A DNA stretch of 12,850 bases from Clostridiaceae bacterium (GTDB taxonomy: Bacteria > Bacillota > Clostridia > Oscillospirales > Butyricicoccaceae), in contig JAGZOP010000057.1 of the NCBI GenBank assembly GCA_018383195.1, positions 1-12,850 of the forward strand, written 5' to 3'. The notes below the pieces were generated by a model. The model had not been told where the DNA came from and did not search any database. It saw nothing but the letters and a program-made list of their open reading frames with translations. Each line of letters opens with the position of its first letter. Positions within the stretch are counted from its first letter, which is position 1. A program made the position numbers and the translations under genes. Positions 7,428 to 12,850 of the stretch are shown here, piece by piece.

Positions 7428-7733
7428 TCAATCCTCCTGTTCTATCCTGTGGCAGACACGCTTTGTTTCCTCCTCATCGAAGGAGTAGAGGCCATCCGCC
7501 TCCAGTTCCTTGCTCAGTCCCCAGGCCAGTTTGAATCCGGCCGTGAAGCTGGCCAGGGAGGTTTCCTCCCGCAGCAGATTTTGCGTGTCCACCAGGTGCA
7601 TGAGCCTGCGCCGCTGCAGCTTGTCCAGGCAGTCCCGCACCTCCTGCCTGGTGCTCTCAATATCTTCTTCCAACTCACGGAAGTCCGGCTCCCGGTAGAA
7701 CCGCTGGTGCAGGGCTCTCATGTAGTCGTTCAT
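7428..7733 (-). CDS. Small acidic helical protein, DUF6809-like
   Basis: The product has 101 residues, beginning MNDYMRALHQRFYREPDFRE. The ATG at 7733 follows AAGGAGGTG at ideal spacing, so the longer open frame to 7802 is not needed. The sequence is almost all helix-forming and charged, with ETSLASFTAGFKLAWGLSKE as the most conserved-looking stretch. It resembles a family of about 100-residue proteins I associate with Clostridia mobile elements (DUF6809 is my tentative name, from memory). No catalytic motif, signal or membrane segment is seen. It lies between the accessory mobilization-type gene and the zinc-ribbon gene. Function unknown. Confidence 0.75.
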   Translation of the reverse strand: MNDYMRALHQRFYREPDFRELEEDIESTRQEVRDCLDKLQRRRLMHLVDTQNLLREETSLASFTAGFKLAWGLSKELEADGLYSFDEEETKRVCHRIEQED

Positions 7734-7972
7734 GTGTGCCACCTCCTTTGCAGCAACACACAATACCGAAGAACGGAGAGAATAGCCAGGGCTTTTGACC
7801 ACAATTATCAGATTGTTATCAATTTCTCCGGCCTATTTCTGCGCGGCGCTTATCATTGTTAACACTGTGCTATTTTTACTCACCATCCGCTCATGGTCAT
7901 GCCGTCCATAGTCTGCTCATCCTCATGGTCATCCGGCTTGTGGCCCATAGCAATCTTCTTTTCCTGGATCTT
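7734..7972. other. Non-coding gap between the accessory gene and the DUF6809-like gene
   Basis: No supported gene. Reading the minus strand past the stop at 7973-7975, the same frame stays open for about 30 codons and looks protein-like (KKIAMGHKPDDHEDEQTMDG, ending TMSGW before TGA). This may be a lost C-terminus. The remaining 120 or so bases are AT-richer and may hold a promoter for the 7733 gene, but I see no convincing -35/-10 pair. Confidence 0.4.
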
Positions 7973-8248
7973 TCACTCATCGTCCTCCCAGGCCCCGCGC
8001 ACATGCTGCTCCAACGAGATACAGACATTGGGTTTCCGCACATTTCGAACGCTTTCCGCCCGCCGCCGGCGCAGATCCTCGCCGTTGAACTGGCATTCGT
8101 CGGCGAGGACATAGGCCACCATTTCCTGCTCTACCGCCTGCCAAAAGGCTGTGATGCTGCGGCTCCCATCTTCCGTATACCGCCGTTCCAAGGTTGCCTT
8201 TTTCTCCGGCGACAGGTAGAGAGGAAATTTCTCTTTTTTGCTCATCAT
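7973..8248 (-). CDS. Relaxosome-type accessory (ribbon-helix-helix-like) protein, probably internally deleted
   Basis: The product has 91 residues. The start MMSKKEKFPLYLSPEKKATL then SRSITAF matches the N-terminus of small mobilization accessory proteins common in Clostridia integrative elements, which I recall as about 130-150 residues. Two adjacent ATGs (8248, 8245) are possible; the ribosome site is weak (GAAATGAGA). After SRSITAF, where relatives continue with a helix leading into a longer middle, this protein jumps to AFWQAVEQEMVAYVLADECQ and the family-like end RRRRAESVRNV...WEDDE. I infer a loss of about 40-50 residues in the middle. It lies directly next to the oriT-like segment, the usual place for such a protein. 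Because the middle is missing it may be non-functional. Family membership is from memory and needs a search. Confidence 0.6.
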   Translation of the reverse strand: MMSKKEKFPLYLSPEKKATLERRYTEDGSRSITAFWQAVEQEMVAYVLADECQFNGEDLRRRRAESVRNVRKPNVCISLEQHVRGAWEDDE

Positions 8249-8550
8249 GATCTCATTTCTGGGGTCTGCCCCCTATTTTTTTCTTGTGGGAGTAAGCGTT
8301 GGGGGATAACGACCGCAGAACGCTATTTGCTCTCTGATTTTGACCCCATTTCCAACGCCCACGGAAACTCTTGAAACTGCCCGCACTGCGGGCAGTTGTG
8401 ACCGGCAAAAGGCGTCGCGGACGACGCCTTGCCTTTATCCTGCTTTTTCTTTCGTCCCCAGAGACATTTCCGAAAGCGGCCCAAATCCGTCCTAAAAGCC
8501 CCTGGTGGAGCAGGGACTACGCCCTGCCCCGAAGGAGGGCACACAGCCCC
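8249..8550. other. Hairpin-rich non-coding segment
   Basis: No gene is supported in these 302 bases. Besides the oriT-like pair of inverted repeats there is a third hairpin at 8510-8527 (gcaggg and ccctgc around a 6-base loop), followed by a GC-rich run of short repeats of ccc and ggg. A minus-strand open frame across it (8323-8544) has no good ribosome site and appears to arise from the palindromes. Confidence 0.6.
8375..8443 (+). other. Candidate origin of transfer (oriT-like): two inverted repeats and a nic-like motif
   Basis: Two perfect inverted repeats lie in tandem. The first has 11-bp arms (aactgcccgca) around one base at 8375-8397. The second has 9-bp arms (aaggcgtcg) around a 4-base loop at 8409-8430. 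Five bases after the second comes TATCCTGC (8436-8443), which fits the IncP-type nic consensus YATCCTGY. An inverted repeat just upstream of nic is the RP4 arrangement. The site lies beside the accessory protein gene at 8248, as expected for an oriT. Without a relaxase gene nearby the call is tentative. The second hairpin could instead be a terminator for the 8551-9228 gene, as TTTTGCC follows it on the minus strand. Confidence 0.5.
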
Positions 8551-9228
8551 TCACAGCGGGACACACGGGGCGTTCTCCGCGTTCCATCCCAAGCGTTTCT
8601 GCGTCTGATCCCATTTCTGCTGTTCCTCCAGTCGAAGCATCTGCTGCTGGTAGCAATGATCCATCGCCATTTGAATTGGCAGAATGGTGTACTGGTTGTT
8701 GCCGTTCCACTTCATGCCGTGGTCATCAATATAGTTGGTGTTCTCAACAGCGATAAGCCGCTGATCCTCCAGCTTTGTGATGTGCTTCATTACCGTGGCC
8801 GCTGAGAGATGTACTGCCGCGGCAATCGTGCGGCAACTGGGATGGCACTGATGAGTTCTGCGATTTTCGCAGTAGAGCAGGTAGGCGTAGACCGTGATCG
8901 CTCCGTGACCGATGTTCAAGAAAAACAACTTATTGGGCAGAGAGAAAAAGTTCTTGCCGTTGCTTTTAAGTATCGGAACCATGTGCTGATCCAGCAGACC
9001 GCGACGGTTGAGTTCGGCAATCTGCTTCACAGCCATGTCTTTGCTCATGTGCAGTTGGGATGCGATTTCATCCGCACTGGGTGAGGCATTTTTGTTGCAA
9101 TGGACATGCAGATAGCAGAGATAGGCGAGGATGGCAAATCCTTGGGGCTTCAGTTCCCATTTCCAGACATCATTCGGAATTGGGAAGCGGCGTCGCTTCG
9201 GATCAGGCTGATTGAAAAAGAAACTCAT
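8551..9228 (-). CDS. Twin winged-helix DNA-binding protein (replication-initiator-like) of the mobile element
   Basis: The product is 225 residues starting MSFFFNQPDPKRRRF. The ATG at 9228 follows GGAGGTG and overlaps the stop of the excisionase-like gene as ATGA, so the two are translationally coupled. Two winged-helix units are visible. The first, about residues 28-85, has PSADEIASQLHMSKDMAVKQ; the second, about 105-170, has HPSCRTIAAAVHLSAATVMK then LEDQRLIAVENTNYI. The C-terminus is rich in Gln and Glu and probably helical. This layout is like DnaD/RepA-type initiators and regulators carried by Clostridia integrative elements. I infer a role in element replication or regulation; no catalytic site is seen. 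No iteron array was found next to it. Confidence 0.78.
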   Translation of the reverse strand: MSFFFNQPDPKRRRFPIPNDVWKWELKPQGFAILAYLCYLHVHCNKNASPSADEIASQLHMSKDMAVKQIAELNRRGLLDQHMVPILKSNGKNFFSLPNKLFFLNIGHGAITVYAYLLYCENRRTHQCHPSCRTIAAAVHLSAATVMKHITKLEDQRLIAVENTNYIDDHGMKWNGNNQYTILPIQMAMDHCYQQQMLRLEEQQKWDQTQKRLGWNAENAPCVPL

Positions 9229-9440
9229 TTGTGCACACCTCCCTCTGTGTTCTCCATCACCCATTGAATGAACTGTTCCTTGGGTACCACTATGCGGCTG
9301 CCCACACGCAGCACCGGAAAGCCTGGTTGGTGCATCAGTTCATACCCGCTGGACGACGATACGCCCAGTACCTTTGCCACCAATTCCGAATTGAGAAACA
9401 GCGGCAGTTCGTCGTAGCTTTTGTAGACAGATTCTTTCAT
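9225..9440 (-). CDS. Excisionase-like helix-turn-helix protein
   Basis: The product is 71 residues from the ATG at 9440, which is nine bases after AAGGAG; an ATG at 9449 abuts that site and is less likely. LFLNSELVAKVLGVSSSSGY followed by ELMHQPGFPVLRVGSRIVVP is the MerR-like HTH_17 (AlpA/Xis) fold, with a recognition helix, a short wing and the typical basic VGSRIVVPKEQF end. Such proteins bend DNA for excision by tyrosine recombinases or regulate the element. It is the first gene of the minus-strand set and is coupled by ATGA overlap to the twin winged-helix gene. Two copies of a paired TGACA repeat lie 57-150 bases upstream and may be its or the integrase's binding sites. Confidence 0.85.
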   Translation of the reverse strand: MKESVYKSYDELPLFLNSELVAKVLGVSSSSGYELMHQPGFPVLRVGSRIVVPKEQFIQWVMENTEGGVHK

Positions 9441-9497
9441 GTTGACCATCTCCTTCTCAAAACTCTCTCTACTTCTTTAGCCGAGGACATTTTCATG

Positions 9498-9588
9498 TGA
9501 CATAGATTTGACATAATGTTTGGATGGTGCCCGAGTTACCTCTCTACTTGTATTGGGGAAATCATATCCTATTGACATACATTTGACA
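9498..9588. repeat. Two copies of a paired TGACA direct repeat upstream of the excisionase gene
   Basis: tgacatagatttgaca at 9498-9513 and tgacatacatttgaca at 9573-9588 differ at one base and start 75 bases apart. Each holds two TGACA boxes 11 bases apart, about one helical turn, on the same face. The layout suits arm-type integrase or excisionase sites, or an operator for the minus-strand operon. Confidence 0.65.
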
Positions 9589-9591
9589 GAA

Positions 9592-9627
9592 AAACGGAGC
9601 GTCTGCTTTGTCGCAGGCGCTCCGTTT
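9592..9627 (-). terminator. Intrinsic terminator of the large TPR-SUFU-DUF4253 gene
   Basis: A 15-bp stem (aaacggagcgtctgc at 9592-9606 with 9613-9627, one T-G wobble) has a 6-base loop. On the minus strand it ends CGCTCCG followed by TTTTT, 120 or so bases past the stop at 9750. On the plus strand only TTT follows, so it mainly serves the minus strand. Confidence 0.85.
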
Positions 9628-9749
9628 AAGGTTTCGGTAATTCACTTTTATCTTTGCTTTGGCAGTCGTTATGCTATTTCTGCCTTATTTCGCTGCTCCA
9701 GAAACTGGGCAAAGTAAGAGAAGAACTCCTTTATGACACGCAGCCCCCA

Positions 9750-12700
9750 TCAATCCCACCAGAAATACCAGACCGTGGACTGCCGCAGCACATCGGCCAG
9801 AGCGCCCACGGTGGCTTCCTCCGGACCCTGGTCGATCACATCGGGGCAGAAACTGTACTGCTCCACTGCTGCATCCATGGCCTTCTCCTGGGAAACGGGA
9901 GTCGGGAGCAGGAACTCCAGTTCATCGTGGGTCATAACTGCGGGCACCGCGCCATATTGCTCAAACCAGTATTTCGCCACTGCCATCAGCGACTGCGTGT
10001 CAGGACATTCATTCCAGCCGCCAAAGGGCAGATAGGCAAAGACCTCCCAAGGATTCTGCGCTGGGATTTTAGCCAGAATGAGAGGACAAGTCATTTTGCT
10101 ATCGGAATTCCAGTAACTTGAAAAACGACGGTTATCATATCCGCCCACCATCTCGCCCAGGATATCCTCATTCCAGTCCATATCGTCATCCTCGGCTTCC
10201 TCCTTGCGCTGCCCAATCATTTCCTCCAGAACCGCCTTTCCGTCCTTGAGAAGAGCGGTAAGCATCTTTTTGCGGTATTCCGCTACCTTGTCGGGGTCAA
10301 AGACATAATCATCCTCGCCCTCGCTGTCCGGGTCGGAATTCATAATCAGGCATTCCCACAAGATTTCGTCATCCGCCTTAATCAGAACCGGCACAAAGCC
10401 CTCTTTGACACTTTCTCGTTTGGCATAGTTATATGCCGACATGATGGGATCATCGTCCGCCATTGCGGGGAAATAGGTACATTCACAGTTCAGATATTCC
10501 ATCATGGCCTTCGCAAGATCCGAAGGCTCCAGAGTGGCCTCATCGAAATCTTGTCCCTGCCAGTTGGTAAAGCGCTTTTCAATCACTTTTGCCATAGCCT
10601 GATAATACTCCTCATCAAAAGGAATGAACAGATAGGCTTCCTCCTGGAACTTGTCGGAGTAATATTGCTCCGAGCCGAAATATGCCAAGGCATAGTTGTC
10701 AATGTCGCTGGGGAAGTAAGGACTATCCGCCTCCCCATAGTAGTATCCGGCAAAGGCTGCGCCTTCCTTATTAAACAGCGCACCAAAGAGCTGCCCGTTC
10801 AGCTGGTCCCGGATAAAGCCACGCAGATCGGCGCGGCTCAAATCCGCCATAAACGGCTGCACCTGCTCCCAGTACCGCTCCATAAATTCCACGCTCATCA
10901 GGTCATGCTCCATGCACCAGCGCAGATAGATCGCCATGTGGTTGTAGGCATTGATCTCATCCACCGGCAGTCCCTTTTCCTGAATGGATTCCAGGTGCCA
11001 GTCGGCATCGTCCATATCACCAGTGAAGTTCTCATCCGCCAGAGTACCTCTGGTAATGGCATTCTGACGGGTGGGATTGACCACAAAACTGATGCCTGCC
11101 ATCTTTTCCAGCAGAGCGTCCGCCTCATGCTCCAGTTTATAATTCAATTCGTTCCGATAGAGAGGAATTACCTGATAGAAGTTGACCTCCTCGCCGCTGG
11201 GCAAAGTGCAGACCTCTCCTCCGTTCCAGACAACATCCTGCGGGCCCACCAGAAGTGCGGCGCAGAGCGTCGTGTTCTCCGCAAACGGCGACTGCTTGTC
11301 CATCGTGTGGCCAAATCCCAGCCAGGTATCGCCGGAAATGGGCAAGCGGGCCAGCACCTTCAAGAGGCCAATGGGCCAGTACCACCGCTCATCCTTCAGG
11401 GATTCCTTATCCAACTTCCAGTCCGGCGGCAGAGCGATGGCCAACTCCGCCCGCTCCAGCTTGTATTCCGCCAGTTCCTCCGGTACATTCATCCGGTGGG
11501 CCCCCATGCCCATCGTCACCAGCGTGTAGTAGTCCCGCGCCTCAGAGGGCGGAACAACGCAGATGTCTACATGAATGTCGGGGGAAACCAGCTCATGGAA
11601 CACATTATCAAACTCGCCAAAGGTGTTTTTGATGTGCTCCTCGATTGCAGACATCTCATCCTCTGTATAAACCTCCGGTCCCCTGCTATCCGTCGAGGAC
11701 CAGATGGCATCTGCCTTTGTGCCGTCTGAATTTAGGAAAATCTGAAAATATTGATCCTCTCCAGGCTGTTGATAGACAAGGCCGATGCGGCGGGTCTGGT
11801 CCACAAGTACTGCTATCAGGATACCCTCTGCTTCCCCTTCAGGAGCGTGGGTCAGCCATTCCCCGCTGTCCAGCCGTTCTTTGAGCTGCCGCAGCCAGTC
11901 GGTTCCCATCTTGGAAAGTCCGGCTTCGTTCATACGGAACGAGAGTTCCACAAGATGTTCCTTCACCGGGTATCGGAATTCACAGCAGGGGGCGTTTTTC
12001 TCATAGCCATACCGTTCCGGGCAGAACAGCTCATAAAATTCGGCAAGTCCCGCTTCATCTACTCGAATACAGGCCAGGGCGCGCTGTTTATCATCCACAT
12101 CCTCACCCAGCCCCTGCTGGAGCATTTGATCGGCGTTGGGGTCGATCCAATGGTACTCCATCTGTTCCAGGGTGGCCCCGGCCTTGATCTCCTCCCGCAG
12201 GGTCAAGAACTCATAATCGCCCGGCTCCAGCTTTAATCCCTGCTCGACGGCATCCAGCGCGCCGGCTTTATCGCCAAAATGCGCCCGCAGCTTGCCCACC
12301 TGCAGCCAGATCCAGGGGTAGTCCGGTTCCTCCTGAGCTCCCCGCTCCGCATATTCCAGTGCTTCTTCCAGCCTGCCGCAGTACATCAGCGCCACGGAAT
12401 AGCGGTAGTACCAGGTAGCGCAGCCTGCGGCGTTCTTCTCCGAATCCTTCATCCATTCCACCGCGCGGTAGTAGTGGATATAGTCATCCAGATTGTTGCA
12501 GGCGAAGGAATACCAGAGGGCAATCTGCAAATCCTGATGAGCCTGCTTTTCGCTGAATCTTCCTTCTTCTACGCCGCTTTTGATAAAATCCTCCAGCCAG
12601 CGGAGCATTTTCCCAAAGTAGCCGGAAACTCCTTCATCAAAGGATTCCAGCGTTTCAATATCTTCTGCCGAGAGCAGGGAGCCAGTTTCCTCATGAATAT

Positions 12701-12850
12701 CAGGCTCTATTTCCTCCTCATCCAGCAGCGGCACACCGCCCACATCCCGCCGGAACGCATGGAAGTGTGCATAGGGTAGGCCGCTCTCTTCAAAGAATGC
12801 CTGCGCCGCTGTTAGTACTGCGGGCAAATCCCAGGCAATGAAATCCAGAT
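9750..12850 (-). CDS. Large multidomain protein: TPR-like region, SUFU domain, DUF4253 (polyimmunity-type), 5' end outside window
   Basis: The frame is open from TGA at 9750-9752 to the window end, at least 1032 residues; a TTG at 12827 is only an internal codon and the true start lies outside. Counting from that TTG, residues 100-210 have TPR-like helical pairs (ATWYYRYSVALMYCGRLEEA, then LEYAERGAQEEPDYPWIWLQ). Residues about 400-590 are a SUFU (suppressor of fused) domain with HELVSPDIHVDICVVPP, LALPPDWKL-like IALPPDWKL, DTWLGFGHTM and PFAENTTLCAALL. Residues about 600-760 form a further unit (ADWHLESI, YNHMAIYLRWCMEHDLMS, EEAYLFIPFDEEYY) resembling DUF7832-type domains, a weaker call. Residues about 805-1025 are DUF4253, ending VEQYSFCPDVIDQG and WYFWWD. 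No signal or membrane segment is seen. SUFU and related domains are known as immunity proteins in polymorphic toxin systems, and fused chains are called polyimmunity proteins. No toxin gene is in view. Confidence 0.85.
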   Translation of the reverse strand, partial: LDFIAWDLPAVLTAAQAFFEESGLPYAHFHAFRRDVGGVPLLDEEEIEPDIHEETGSLLSAEDIETLESFDEGVSGYFGKMLRWLEDFIKSGVEEGRFSEKQAHQDLQIALWYSFACNNLDDYIHYYRAVEWMKDSEKNAAGCATWYYRYSVALMYCGRLEEALEYAERGAQEEPDYPWIWLQVGKLRAHFGDKAGALDAVEQGLKLEPGDYEFLTLREEIKAGATLEQMEYHWIDPNADQMLQQGLGEDVDDKQRALACIRVDEAGLAEFYELFCPERYGYEKNAPCCEFRYPVKEHLVELSFRMNEAGLSKMGTDWLRQLKERLDSGEWLTHAPEGEAEGILIAVLVDQTRRIGLVYQQPGEDQYFQIFLNSDGTKADAIWSSTDSRGPEVYTEDEMSAIEEHIKNTFGEFDNVFHELVSPDIHVDICVVPPSEARDYYTLVTMGMGAHRMNVPEELAEYKLERAELAIALPPDWKLDKESLKDERWYWPIGLLKVLARLPISGDTWLGFGHTMDKQSPFAENTTLCAALLVGPQDVVWNGGEVCTLPSGEEVNFYQVIPLYRNELNYKLEHEADALLEKMAGISFVVNPTRQNAITRGTLADENFTGDMDDADWHLESIQEKGLPVDEINAYNHMAIYLRWCMEHDLMSVEFMERYWEQVQPFMADLSRADLRGFIRDQLNGQLFGALFNKEGAAFAGYYYGEADSPYFPSDIDNYALAYFGSEQYYSDKFQEEAYLFIPFDEEYYQAMAKVIEKRFTNWQGQDFDEATLEPSDLAKAMMEYLNCECTYFPAMADDDPIMSAYNYAKRESVKEGFVPVLIKADDEILWECLIMNSDPDSEGEDDYVFDPDKVAEYRKKMLTALLKDGKAVLEEMIGQRKEEAEDDDMDWNEDILGEMVGGYDNRRFSSYWNSDSKMTCPLILAKIPAQNPWEVFAYLPFGGWNECPDTQSLMAVAKYWFEQYGAVPAVMTHDELEFLLPTPVSQEKAMDAAVEQYSFCPDVIDQGPEEATVGALADVLRQSTVWYFWWD

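Larger units (their letters stand above)
4740..9600 (-). mobile_element. Integrative element remnant (excisionase-Rep-like-oriT?-accessory-ZnR-int-int)
   Basis: Seven minus-strand genes form one block bounded by two hairpin terminators: excisionase-like HTH, twin winged helix, relaxosome-type accessory protein, DUF6809-like, zinc ribbon and two tyrosine recombinases. Together they are the skeleton of an integrative and mobilizable element. No relaxase, coupling ATPase or cargo gene is present, and the accessory protein looks internally deleted, so it is a stripped remnant. Exact ends are not determined: I found no convincing direct repeat linking the region left of 4788 with that right of 9440. 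Coordinates are therefore approximate. Confidence 0.65.

Noticed and set aside
8323..8544. 73-residue minus-strand open frame with a CPQCG motif
   Set aside because: The Cys motif falls exactly on the palindrome at 8375-8397, there is no ribosome site, and the frame runs across the hairpin-rich segment.
9561..9588. Promoter for the excisionase operon using TATGAT as -10
   Set aside because: The corresponding -35 (TGTCAA) matches the consensus at only two positions, so it is not supported.
4559..9749. attL/attR direct repeats bounding the integrative element
   Set aside because: By eye only an 8-base match (cccaccag) links the two flanks, too short to claim. An empty-site comparison would be decisive.
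10551..11729. 392-residue plus-strand open frame
   Set aside because: It is antisense to the SUFU-containing gene, has no ribosome site or recognisable domain, and its composition is that of a reverse-frame shadow.
1..12850. tRNA, rRNA or known riboswitch
   Set aside because: No cloverleaf, rRNA-like conserved stretch or riboswitch core was recognised on either strand.

Overview
The window looks like accessory DNA of a gut-type Clostridia (Oscillospiraceae or Lachnospiraceae-like). I infer this from strong AGGAGG ribosome sites, moderately high GC, and the protein families (BspA-type leucine-rich repeats, Tn916-like integrases, SUFU/DUF4253 proteins). No ribosomal or housekeeping marker is present, so the assignment is tentative. 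It reads as a patchwork of decayed genes, one insertion sequence, one integrative-element remnant and one large intact gene.

Region 1 (1-1531, + strand) holds the tail of an unrecognised protein, then three small overlapping or closely packed genes. All three are broken by in-frame stops and frameshifts. Region 2 (about 1588-4560) is a decayed BspA-like leucine-rich-repeat gene split by a complete IS21-family element (1850-4486). The element has TG...CA ends, 26-bp imperfect inverted repeats and a 10-bp target duplication. Removing the element plus one duplication copy rejoins the repeat protein in frame. The element carries istA (broken by one amber codon) and istB (intact), with several repeat motifs inside its ends.

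Region 3 (about 4740-9450, all - strand) is a remnant of an integrative, probably once mobilizable, element. In transcription order it holds an excisionase-like HTH gene, a translationally coupled twin winged-helix protein, a hairpin-rich segment with an oriT-like nic motif, and a short relaxosome-type accessory protein. These are followed by a small acidic helical protein, a zinc-ribbon protein and two tandem tyrosine recombinases overlapping by 43 bp, ending at a strong terminator. No relaxase or coupling protein is present, so the element could at most be mobilized in trans.

Region 4 (9750-12850, - strand) is one very large gene running off the window edge. It combines an N-terminal TPR-like part, a SUFU domain and a C-terminal DUF4253 domain. 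This fits the fused (poly)immunity proteins of polymorphic toxin systems. A good T-tailed terminator lies between this gene and the integrative element. The intact fused protein and the dead small-gene cluster at the other end are the most interesting biology here, but a link between them is inference only.
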